Positions 31,601 through 44,400 of a stretch of 64,000 nucleotides of DNA are shown here, piece by piece. Source of the DNA: Drosophila miranda (lineage: Eukaryota > Arthropoda > Insecta > Diptera > Drosophilidae); assembly GCF_003369915.1 (NCBI RefSeq), contig NC_046677.1, forward strand, positions 21,842,913 through 21,906,912, written 5' to 3'. A program made the position numbers and the translations under genes. Within the stretch, counting starts at the first letter, position 1. Every line of letters starts with the position of its first letter. The notes below the pieces were generated by a model, which was given only the letters and a program-made list of their open reading frames with translations, was not told where the DNA came from and made no database searches.

Positions 31601-34600
31601 CAAATGACAGCCACAAGAACAACAGGGACAACCGCTGCCGAGGACATTGTGTCTTTGTGTGTGTGTGTGTGTGTGTGTATGGCCCCGGATCAAATCAGGC
31701 GTAAGATTTCCCCCTTAGCAAGTGCATTTTTTGTATGGCTGCTTCTCGAAAGATGCGATGCGTTCTCCACACACACACGGGGGGACACGGGAAAGGGCTT
31801 TGCAGGATCTCCTCGGACTGGGGCTCGAGGTGGCCGTGTGCGTTGGTCTGTGCGTAATTTCGTAACCATTTTGGTGCGTCTCCACCGCTCTGGTTGCCCC
31901 TCTCCCCTCGTCATCTGTGGCTGTGCATAATTAATGAGATATAAAATGCATAAACCAATTTTGCAAATAATTATGCACCATATGAACTATTTTTGGAAAT
32001 CACAAAGAAAATGAAACCCAAGCTGAGAGGGGTTTGGTGGAAAGAACAATTTTTCACAGAAAGAACAAAAGAATCTGCAGATATATCCACTCTATCCATA
32101 CTCTATCCTAGGAAAGTTGGTACAATTATGTTTTTAATCCATCAATTTTGAAAGACAAACGCGTTGCAGATGCCGTGTGAAAATTATAAAAGTATGCAGT
32201 CACCAAGTCGCGGTTTTTGAATTTTTTAAAAAGATTTTGGTGGTATATTCCGAAATTCCAGCAAGAGAAAATGATCTACTCTTCCAGGCCTACAGCCTAA
32301 TTTTCTAAACGTGGAAAGTGCATACAAAAAAATGGTATTATGAAACCATTTCTTTAGCTAATTCTTGGTTAGAAAATTGCCTTTTATTTCATAATCAGCT
32401 AGTCTCCAGATATTCCTGGGTGTGTTGTACACATGCCCCCCGTTTCAAGACGTGGGCTTGGTGAGGCACTGCCACTGGCCCATCAATTATGGACGCATGC
32501 GAGGGAGTTTTCTGTGCCAATTCACCTTTGGGTTATGCAAGACGTTCCAGCCATCGACTGACATCCGTATATCCTTATATCTGCACCTCCGCACCCACAT
32601 CAATTACCTGAGCGGAGCGGAGCATTCAATCGGAGCGCGACGGCAATCAGTCTCGGGGAGCAGAGCAGAAAGGACCACGGTCTGGTGTGGTCTGGTCTGG
32701 CTGCGATTCCAAACCCAATCCGCGTTGCGGACTCGCATGTCGCTGGCCTGTTAGCGGCAATAGGAATTAGCTTTATTAAAGATAAAGCGTCTCGGGTAAC
32801 ATTTCCTTTCGCGCCAAGGGGCCATTATATCGAAGCAGTCCGTCCCCCAGCCCGGACTGGACTCGTTTTGCATTTCGTAAATGAACTCTCCCGATGCCCA
32901 GGATATACTCGAAGGGGAGGGGGCTGGGGTGCCGGCAAATAATGAATTTTTCTATATAAATCACTCCCGTCAATGGGCCTGGCCCATTGATATTATTATG
33001 GCTCTGGCTCTGGCTCTGGCTCTGGCAGGGCCTCGATATGCAAACATACATATATCTCTTCAAAGGCGCTTTGTCTCTGTCCGTGGGGTCAAAGGGTTGC
33101 ACCCCCCGAAAGGAGGGTGCGTCGTAGGTGTGTTTAACGGTCATTTCCCGATGTCTTGCGATCGTTATCACCTCGCTTATTATTATTATTGCTATTGTTA
33201 TTGCTGTTATGCATATTTTCTCTTGTAATTTTGTCGGGGAGAGGCGGCAGGGCCTTTGTTCTTATTGGAATTTATTACTTAATAAGTTTTTTTCTTGTTT
33301 GCGGGGGAAAATGGTTATTTTTCAAGGGGGGGTGGCTAGAGTCCGGCTTTTACGAGCACTGCTCACTCAGCACAAAATTTTGGTTGCTTTTGAATTTTTG
33401 AGAGGCCAAATCGGACATCTTTTGGCCGATAATAAAACTATAAGGCCTCGGCCGGACATTGGGTTTTTATTAATTTTTATGGTCCGTTTTATTTGCGCGC
33501 AAGTTTATCAACGAATTTTTGCAATAAAACGGGTAAATAGATGCGAAATCTCGCATACACTGGGGGAAAATCAGGAAGTAGTCCAGAGAGAGGGAACACC
33601 AGGAATTAGTCCTCAGAGAGGGAGGAAATCTTGAGGACTGGAGGCAAAAACTATGAGGGGAAAGCTGTAGGGCTGTAGAAAGAGATGTCTCTATGTGGCA
33701 GTTGATTCCTATAAAGGCAGATATCCTCCCAAAGAAATGTTAGGATTTTTCCATAATTGTATTCTTACTTTTCGGAATAGAATAGATTATAGGTCCTTGG
33801 CATTTCAGATCTTCCTTCTAGTACAACATTTTCGCTTGTTCTTGCTAGCCTTTCCTCTCAGTGTACTTCTCGAGCATCGGACAGCCACAAAAATTAATCC
33901 CAGCCAATTGGCGGCGTCCTGCAGGCAGGGTTTCTGGGTCTCGCTGGGTCTCTGCAGTTTTACGATCTCTCTGGCCCGCGAAATAGTTGTGATTGAATTA
34001 TGGATAAAGTGAATTACTCCGTCCGGCCCGTGCGTCCCAGCCGTTCCTCGATTTCATATGAGAGTGTCGTAAAAATCGTTGACCGAATTCATTAGATACG
34101 CAGCCCTGGGGTCGGGGCTGGGGGCCGCAGTTAATTAGCTTTTCAGGATCGGGGTATGGGCTAAGATTTATCGCTGGAAAACCCACTTTAGATTCGAGAC
34201 GCTGGCCAGATGTCAGGACAATCCATCTCTGCATTTGTTTATCTTATAAGTAAAAGCCACCAAAACAGTTTGCCAAAAAAATGGCAAAGTTTTGTCCTTT
34301 TTCGTGCTGGGGTGGGAGTGGGGGTGGGGAGGGGGCGAGGGGCCCGGCCACGTACGGCCTGGCAAAAGCCAAACGAAATGTTGTTTAAACTTTGCAAACA
34401 AGTTTGCTTGTTCTCGTTTCTTTTTTCTTTTCTTTTCTTTTCTTTTCCACTTGCTTGCTTTTCTTTTCTTGGGGCTTTGTGTGGGCGTCTTCGCATCTCG
34501 GATTCGCATTCGCATTCCCTCATAGATAGCATTTGAAATTGAAAGCGAAATTGCCGTTGAGCACATGTGTGACGACGGAGGGGGCTGTGTGGGGCGACAC

Positions 34601-37600
34601 CGAGTGATATATGAACTGGCAGTCGAAGGCGGACTACTACCCGGCACTACCGACATCAGCATTGACATCGACATCGACATCGAGTGCGACATCGACCCAC
34701 CGCCCCCCCTCGCCGAAAACTGTAAGTGCCGCCAAATGCATATTCAAGGCGGACACATGCCAAGATCGAGCACAACTTTTTTTCTGTGTACACAGACAGG
34801 GGAATGGGGAGGGGTATGTGGGGACGCAGATGTCGGACCAGGTTTAGGACCTGGCTCCTGGGCCCTGGGTCCAGCTCGTTGGCCTGTGACGAATGTTGAT
34901 GATGGCCCCGCAACGATAATGCTGTTTGTTTGTTTTGTTTGTTGTTTTTTTAACTTTTGAAATGAGAAAACTTTTGGCATCTCTCGAACGTGTTTTTAAT
35001 ATGTACAGAACGTTGAGCGATTGAAAGGATTTCTGACATATCTAATCTCTAACAACATATGGACTCCAGCGGTCAATGGTGGGCAGGGGTTGGACAGGGG
35101 GGGGGGTACACATATTTGTATCCGATTATGTTTAAGATACTTTAAGGTATTATTTAGACAAGGCAATCATCTGGCAGTTGTTCCGATACGGATTCTCGCT
35201 GAATTGAATCCTTTTTTGACTAAAAGATCTCTTGGAATCTCTCTCTCCAGTACTCTAAGAAGATATTGTACGGCACTGAGGCACAGGATATCCCGCTACC
35301 CCGAAGGACCTAGCCGGCAGGTAAGCACTCCGTGTATTCAGAAACCATATTAAAATGTCCTCCTCGGTGGTACAATTGCCATTCCTAATGTACTTTTAAC
35401 ACATTTTTAATTGTTGCAAGCCCTGCTAATATGCTGCCCGCGACTGTCGGAGGCCCTAGTGTGCGAGCACAAAAAGTGTTGCCTACTTTTGCGGGCACTT
35501 GCAACCAAAAATCGAAATTAGCCTGGGCTTAAACGATGGGTGGAAAGGCCGCTCTTGGAGAGCTGCTGGTTGGAGGCCATAAATTAGTCACGGCCCCAGA
35601 TGTGGGTGGTCCAGTCGGGACACACACACACACACACATGCACAAAGATAGTGGAAAGCAGAGAGAGAAGCGAAGAGAGAGAGAGAGAGAAAAGTTAAAA
35701 AGGATAAATCGCTTGTGTTCATCGCTCTTCGCACATAATAAATGTATCTTTTACTTGCGCCACATGAGGAGTTTGGCCGGGCGTAAGTAACTCCGGGTCC
35801 TTGGCCAAGTGTACACCCACACAAACACACACACACATACAGTGTAAGAGAGGGAGAGAGAGAGAAAGGCATGCATGTATGTATGAGTTGTATATAAAGT
35901 TAACAGCATTTGGCTATCTTTTTGCAATTGATGTATTACACATAAAAGTTTTCAGCTCGACCCGCACTCACGCACACACACACACACACACACCCATCCA
36001 AGCATCCTCCAAGTCCATGTACTCGTACATATGTATGTATGTATTATCTATCTCTGCCACATGTGTGTGTGTTTGTGCCGCAAGACGTCCAAGACATCCA
36101 CGACCACGTCCGCAAACAAAACGCACGCATACAATTACACAACTCTTACGTGTCGGTGTCGGTGTGTGTGTGTGTGCGCCATGAGTGGGTCGTGGGACCA
36201 GAACGGACAGGGTTAGGTGGGTGGTGGGTGGTGGGTGGTGGGGGGGGCACAGAAAAGGAATATTGTTAACCGACTACAAAATAAATACGAAAACTTTTAA
36301 TGCCCCCGGCTGCCAAGGCAAACGTTGAAAAATGCTTTGCCCTCCTCACCACACACACACACACACACACATGAACCCAAGACACACACACACACACAGT
36401 CAGACAGCAAACACCCACACACAGACAGACAGCTGTGGACGGACGTTGGAAGAAGAACGTCTTCGGACTCATTGCCACTTGCTAAACTTAACTGCAGGAC
36501 ATACAAACACACACGAGCACACATACATACAGACAGACAGAATCAACTACACTTGTGGGTAGAGGGGGGTGGGAGAGCTGTCTCTCTCTCTCTCGCTCTG
36601 GCCCTGTGTGTGTGCGTGTAAGGACATATGCATGTGAACCCTTCGCCTTCTTCTCTCCCCCACAGCCTCACCCATAACTCATCTATCAATTTTCACGTAC
36701 TTGGACCGCAGTTGCTTCTGCCCTCAGCCCTCAGTCCTCCACCTCCGCCACAGCCACTGTCTGCGTCTGAGTTGGGGTCTGGGGTCTGGGGTCTGGCGGC
36801 TGGGCCTTTGGTGTCCCTGGGCCTGTGCTGCTTGGTTTCGTGGTGATTGTGCCTGGACCGAAGGCGTCTTATTGCCGAAATGTAGCCTTTTGCCATCTTC
36901 CCCATGGGCACAAGGGGCCCGCAACGGGGCACAGTGGTGCGGAAAGCCAAGGAAATGGTTACACCCCACATTTTAGGTTTAAGGAGAACCTCAGTTATGC
37001 CACAGTGGAGGTCAGATTTCAGACTAAGAAGATGGTGAAGAAACTATTACTCGAACTATGGAATCCCTTGGAATTGGATGTATTATATCTTTGAAAAATA
37101 TACATACGAAAGGCCCTTCGTTAGGAAGGTAAAGCCTAACTCTTATTAGATCTTAAATAATGTTTAATAATCTTAAATGTTTGTCAATTTTCAAAAGAAT
37201 ATTCGCTATATTTCCCTAAGGATTTGGGAGCTTCAGATATATCCAATTGCTTTCCTAATTTCCCATCACACTGTCCAACATTAAGGAGGAGTATATCTCA
37301 ATATCCTTAACTCAGTTTGCATAGCCTTCCTAGTTAGTTAACTCCCTGTTGGGCTTATCTTTCAAGGGCCATAAACCTGAAACTACTTTAACCCTTCGAC
37401 AAAATGTTGCCCACCTCGAACCACTGTCCATTTGCCCGGTTTAAAACCCGACTCCTTGGGCACTGTGTACTTAAAGTTTTCTTCACTCCATTCCCTCAGA
37501 CACACACACACACACACGTTCTCGCACACACATGCAAACACAATACAAGAACGGACCAACAATGAAAGCTGACAGCCCCAAATGTCATTCTATCTTGGCG

Positions 37601-38136
37601 GTCATTAGAACGGAGTTCAGGAGGTGCCCCTTGCCGACGAAGAGGCTTGGGCATCGGTTGGGGTCTTGGTTGTTGTTGGCTCTTGGCAAGCAGTTCGCTC
37701 TTCGTCTCCTGGCCAAGATTATCTCCTTTACTTTTGGTGGCAAGAACTTTTTGTGTGCCCCTCCCCCCCTACTCCTACTCCTCTTCGTGTTGTCTGCTGT
37801 CGTCTTCTGTTTTGCTCCTCCTCTTCTCTGCTCTGTTCTGTTCTATTCGATTCGGTTTTTTGGCTCGGTTCTGCATGAAGTATTTTACTCTTTTTCCATA
37901 TACTCTCTCGAGCACACACACTTATTAACTTTGGCTATTGTTTTTCGTTGTCCTCGATGTTGCAACACACACACACAGACCCTTCTATACGTGTGTATGT
38001 ATCCGTGTTTGTGTGTGCGTGCTATTGATGCGGCTAGTTTGATGTATTACCCCCCAAAAAACGAAATGTCTGTATCGCTTATGCGGGGCCCAACTCTGGA
38101 ATAGAAATGGGCATTTTGGCATTTCGATTTAGTGGC

Positions 38137-38173
<37 letters not shown>

Positions 38174-39558
38174 TAGAGAGCGAGGCAGCATAGAGAGACA
38201 AACGATGATTACGCCATCGGATTCTCTCATTCTAGCACACACACACACACATGCCATAGAGAGACACACACAGCTTTCTTCCCTTTCCCTTTTTTTTTGG
38301 GTGTGTGTGTGTGTGTGTCTGTTCATGGGTCCTGTCGCGCCGTCTCGCTCATGCGGGCCTTTTTATGGGCATTTTGTATAATACATCATCGACAAACATG
38401 TTTGCAAAGTGTGTACGAATATTATATGGGAATATAACTGCTTGTTGGTGTTGCTGTTGCCGTTGCCTCTGCTGTTGCTCTTCTCCATTCTATTGCCGTT
38501 GTTATACCCTTTACAGAGGAAGGTATTATTTGAAAGGGGCCAAAGAAAGTACCTTAGTACTTGTGCTTATAATCATCGAACATGGCAAGGCCGAAGTATG
38601 TCGAATAGTCATCGAGTTTTTCAGATTGAATTCTTATTTTGCATCGTCCTATAGACCTATAGTTTTAAAGAACGATTGAACTTTGAAGCTTATGAATGGG
38701 ATCTGCCCTCGAATAGCTATATATTACCATATCTACCTACATATATCGTCATAGCAAGAATTGCTCATAAGACCAGACTTAAGAGAACCACTTTTCTGCT
38801 TCTATTCTTTATAAGTAATGCTTTAAAATTCGATAAAAGTCCTCCTATAGGACTCCTCCTGCTCCTATATATTATCTACCAAATACCATATAAATTATCT
38901 CATTCGTTGCCTGCCTCCTGGCTCAAACGAAAGCTAGAGTGGCCTATGTATGGCCGTTACTCATCTCAGTCCTTGTGTGCTCTTTGAAAGTGTATCAAAT
39001 GCTGCGACCACCGAAACGAGACAAGTCCTTCATCCTATTTCTGTTGTTGCTTTTTGCGCACGCTTTCGTTCTCGTGTTTGCCCCAGATGGTGGAGCGACA
39101 AGGGGAGCATCACAGAGTTGGAGAGTGTTCCAGAGAGAGAGAGAGGTAGAGAAGGGTCAGCAGGGGGGCAGGGGGGAGGACACTGTGGGCAAGAACAATT
39201 GCAAGGACATGTGCGATGGATGCTGACGTTGACGCCAATGGTGTCGGTAATGGAATGGCAATGGGGCAATGGGCGATGGGCGATGGGCGATGCTTAGGCC
39301 GCTGCCTGAGAGCCGGCTGCCGATGGGGTTGGAGAGAAGATGGATGTTCGAGTTTTTGGGCGAGGTTTTTGATGGTGGAGGGGGCGCAGCGGGGAAACCC
39401 CCGAAATGTATTCGCTTTGAATTATTCCAAAATATACAGCAGCATCATCCCAGCGCAGTGGGCAGCGACGCTGGCAGAGGCAGCAAAAAAGTTTGTCGGG
39501 TGGGTTTATGGTCGTGGCCGTGTGTGTCCTGTCCGCATACATATGTGCCTGCCTCTCT

Positions 39559-39602
<44 letters not shown>

Positions 39603-41398
39603 CCGTATCCGTCCGTATATGGCATTCGTTTCGGTTAGTTTGGCGTACAGTTTTGTGAATTTGAATTAAATGTACATAGTTTTAGATTGCGTAATTCATT
39701 AGTACAGGCTGCAGCCTGATGCCAATAGTCACCCCAGCCTCACACACACTCTCACACACACATATACCCTCCCCACCACCCCCCTCTGGGGCAGTGTCAG
39801 CACACACGCACAGGGCCAATGATGAACGATGTGGTCGTATGTGGTTAACGTTGCCGGGGATTAGGAATCGTGTCTGGCCAAAGGGATGGGTACTTTTTTG
39901 CTGCTTCGAAGGCGAGCGAGAGAGAGAGAAGGGTTTTCGGGGATTTTCTTGGCTGATACTCGTAGGTGTGGAGAGTGGGTGGGGGCTGGCAGGAAGCTCC
40001 TTTCAATAGCCGGCGTTTCAGCATTTCTTTGGCGCAAGGCTTGATATGATCTTAGGATTTCCAAGGAGCTGAGGGGGAGCTAATCTTCATATGGAATGGT
40101 GGAAGCATCGCCAGGGGTTTACACTACAAGAAAGCCGGTTGAAATCCATTCCTATACGGATAGCACCTATCCCTTGGATAGTTCTGTTTGATATCTCTAA
40201 ACTATTAAAATCAATTGATTTTTCAGTGCAGAAATAGTTCCGAGTTTCCTTTTGCGGTCGAGTCCAGCTGCTCTGCAAACAGAAAAGGGGAACAGCTCAA
40301 GAGTTGAGATGAATTGCTTCAGTCAGGAGGAGTTCCTTCGTTCCGCTCCGCTCTCATGGCATCCTGGCATCCTTCTGTCGACAGTCCCTTCCTGCTATCC
40401 ATCCAACCATCCATCCATCCAACCATTCAACCATTCAACCATTCAACCATCCATCTATCTATCCATCTCTCCATCCATCCTTCCATCGAACACTTGCGCC
40501 GCACTATTTACGGTACAATTTATTACTTTATGAGCAGCGAACTACTCTCCCATCCCCCCCACCCCCCCATGCCCCCCACCCAGCCGCTCCTCCACACAGT
40601 GGGCCTTGCTTTGTTTACGGACCAACGATTGTATTTAACTTCATTGCGGATGGGGGTTGGGGGGCTGGGGGGTTGGGGCTTGGTCTGGGGGTGATGAGAG
40701 GACGGTTGGGCTGATGGGTCGGGCGTTGGGTGTGAATGAAATGCGATGGTAATGAATGTATGAATTTAGAACGCAACTGAAAACTGGCGAGACAGTCGGG
40801 CGAGATAGTTTTTGCCATGCCCCCCCCTCTACGCCCAGTCCTGCCCCTCGACCATCAGCAGCAGGCGATGCGGTGGCCGGATTGGGGAACGGGACTCCCG
40901 GACCTGGACAGGAAATGAGTAGAGGAAGTTTTAGTTTCATATTCGCACGGTTCGGCTGGGGTTCATGGTTGGTGGGGGGGGGTTTTGAAAGGGGTAGTGG
41001 GTTGTGGATGATGGACGAAGGCCTGGGCATGGGCGCTGGCGCTGCGGTTAAAAGGGGGGGGGGGCGGTGGCTGCCTCTACTTTATCTCTCTATCCCTCTC
41101 TGACACGCTTGGTTTGCTCCTCTTCTGTGCCTTTGTGTGTGTGTGTGTGTGTCTATGTCTGTGTTAGAAAGTTTGAATTGTATTGAAATTGTATTTTGTT
41201 AAAATTCATGTTTGTTATTGCTGTTTTTAGTCGTTCGTTCGCCTGTTGTTGTTGTTGTTGTTGTTGTTTAGTTGTCGTTGGCCAACCATTTTGTCGGCCT
41301 CTCTGGCCCTCTCTTTCTAGCCCCCATATCTCTTTCTTTCCCTCTCTAAATGTGTCTGTGTGTTGGATTGTGGCACTGGGCGTATGAGTAATTTCATT

Positions 41399-41430
<32 letters not shown>

Positions 41431-44400
41431 TCTTGCGTTTTTGCGTGTAATTTCTCGAACAAAAAACACACACAGAAACTAACAAAAAGTCTTTGTGTTT
41501 TTGGGTTCTGAATTTTCATAGATAGAATATGTTGGAAATTTAGGTGGAGTTTAGCGAGAACGATTGAAGCCGCTTGACGAAGAGTTTAAATCAAATAAAT
41601 CCCTCCATGGCAGTGCTGAAATATGTATGTGAATATTTGCTTTCCAGGGGAGCATTGGGATACAGGGGAATGGGGGGAGGGGAGGGATCTTTGATGAATT
41701 CAATATCCAAGTGGGTCCAAATGAAAGCCATAAATGAACGGGCAACCCAATCGATTCGGTATTCGCTTCGGTCGCCTGGCAGTGCCGAAAAATTTCGTTT
41801 TTTCTTTCTCGCTCACTCTCTATTGGATTTTCTGGGCTTTGAGTGATTCGGAATGATCTGAATCGGACTGAAGAAAGGATTCGTTATTATCGAAAGCATT
41901 AGAGAGGCATGAGTATAGCTGTGATTATGTAAATACTGTGGATTCATGCAGGGTTGTACGTGGGGCTTGTTCTGTATGGTTTTCATTGATAGGAAAAGGC
42001 AAGCTGTTTAGCCCTACCTATATCTCCTAGTTATCATATTTTTCTTATCTACAACTTCTGGTAACTTCAAGAGATGCCGATGCAGATATATCTGTAGAAA
42101 AGGAAGTCAAATGTTTCCTCTTGGCCCCAAATTGGGTCAGTGCTGGACATTGAAAGACTGTGTGTGTGTGTGTGGGGAAGGCAAGGCATGGCAAATACAT
42201 CATCGACACGTTCGACGGCATAACGAACTCCCTCCCCCTTATATCATGCCCCAAACTCCCGGGCTCCCCACCCATTCGGAAAGGGGGGGGAGGGGAGGGT
42301 TTCGATCGCACAAATTGCTCATTGCTGAGGAAATATTTGCAATAAATTTAGTTTATGGCGTCGGCTGTTGGCGCTCGAATGGCCGCCTGACTGACACCCT
42401 GACTGCCCCCAGCTGGCACCCTGACCTGCTCTCCAGTGTACCCCTCCACCCCCCACACACTCACACACACACAAACGCACATTTAACCTCGTTGTAGGTG
42501 GGCGGCTGTCAATGCCTAAATTATATGCGAATATGCTCATGTGTTGGTGGATACTTGGAAATATTAAAATGCAGACCTTACCCCCAACCCCATAGCTCCC
42601 AATTGTGGCCTGGTCAATGGAGGGCTGGCTGGCTGGCTGGCTGGTGGTTTATTGATGTAATATCCTTCAATTATTATGGATATTTGGCGCATTCCCGCAC
42701 ATCCGAAATTGTGATATATCATGGGGTAAAAGAGTTATGCGCTCTCTCTCGCTCTCTACCCCTATTCGGGGGTTGGGGCATGAACACGTGGCAGTGGGTG
42801 GAGGGGATGCCATATGCGAGCACCCTTAATTAACTGACCTCAAGCGGCATGTCAACCTAGGCAGCGGCAGAGGCAGCGCCAGTGGCAGCGGCAGCGGCCG
42901 GGGTCTGGCCCCACCCATTGGGATGCGAAGGACTCGACTCGACTCGACTCGACTCGAAAGATCTGAAGGAAATGAAATGCAAACAAATGCTCTGTCTTTC
43001 TGCGGATGTGTGTGTGCGTGGGTGGGTCGAAAGGATAGCGTCTCCGCTGAGTGGAAACCTCCCTTTAGTCGAGCAGGAGGTGGCACGGGGCACGGGCCAG
43101 CAACTACTTTCGCATGTGCGGCAATAATTCATCCATTAAAAGGGATATCAATGCGTCAGAGACAGGGCCGGGAGGCGGAGAAAGGCGGAGAGAGCGACAG
43201 AGAGCAGACCTCTCGACAAAAGGAAACTTGAAGATGCTGGATAGAGAGACGGACGGAGATGGATGCGCAAGGGCGGGGGGCGAGGGGTCAAATGGAAAAA
43301 GGCCGAGTGCCAGGCGAAGGACCTTCGTCTTCCGTTTGTAAAACCGCACGCACACACACATGGAAACCCCTAACCCAAAAAACCCCCTGCCCCGCCCCCC
43401 ACATCACCTCCTGTTCCAGGCTATCAATAGAAGAACGAAACCCGAAGTCGCCCCGGCGCTGGTGATAAGCGAAAAATGCCGACAGATTGCAGTGGAAACC
43501 GAAACCCGAAGCCGGCCACGAAGCCACCAGCGAAGAAGGCGAAGCACTTCAAATGGACTCGGCTGCACTGAGAGAAACACCAAGAAGATTTAGCAACAAG
43601 TTTAGCCGGCTTTGGGAGGCTTTTTTAGAGGGTATTTTTATCAGCGAAAAATCTGGAAAATATGTTATAATTTTGAATATTCTAAACAAAGAACAATCCT
43701 AACTCCATGGAAACAATAGCTGAAGTTGTGTACGAGGAGAGCAAGCTATTCGTTGTTGCCGATGAGGATGAGGATGAAATCTTTATTCCAACTCCTGCTA
43801 ATTTTACAACTCCTTCCACTCTTGGCACAGCCCATCCCTCATTCCAGGACTAAATATATTCCTTTTCTTTCTCTCAGTGTATTAGTCGTCACACACACAT
43901 GGACATGGCCCAGCATCCATATGGATTTATGTAAATTCTATGCCCAAAAATGACCTTTTTCGTGAGGTAAGGTTTGGTTTACTTCGGGGGCGGGAGGGGC
44001 GGTGGCAGCAGGAAGGGTGGAAGAGAGAGAGAGTTGTGTCTTTGACTTTTGTAATATTTTCGTTAGAAATAAATTCGCATTTGAAACGGATTCGGATTCG
44101 GTAAACGAAATCCTTAAGCATACAAGCACACAATCACACAAGTGTGTGTGTGTGTGTGTAAGTGTTGCTGTGTGAGTGCGTCTCTATAGATGGATGCTTT
44201 GTTGCTATATACGACCACTTGAATTTAAAATACAACGTGGCAAAAAGGGCCGCCCAGAACGAGAGCCAGACCCAAAAGTCCAGACCCCAAAAACCGAACC
44301 GAAACATCCTCTCCCCCTCCCCTTCACTATAGACGAGAACAAACCCAATTCCACCACCAGCCAACGCCAAATAGTTTCGAGCAAAACTTTTGCATTTGTC

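Larger units (their letters stand above)
29404..38500. other. ab large intron, left part (low-complexity noncoding DNA)
   Basis: No credible exon on either strand. Contains microsatellites: (GT) at 29579-29598, (GGCA) at 29945-29964, (GACAG) at 31420-31440, (GT) at 31657-31678, CA runs near 35620, 35965, 36350 and 36385, and (CA) at 38142-38171. Unbroken frames up to 168 codons (for example 33128-33634) run through simple repeats and have no protein character. Confidence 0.7.

Noticed and set aside
33128..33634. 168-codon plus-strand frame with a hydrophobic start
   Set aside because: The hydrophobic run comes from a TTATTATTAT simple repeat and the rest resembles no known protein.
37532..38104. 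190-codon plus-strand frame
   Set aside because: Simple-repeat rich (CT, CA) with no domain.
39562..39601. Regular array as a possible CRISPR
   Set aside because: It is a dinucleotide microsatellite without spacers, and the organism is a eukaryote.
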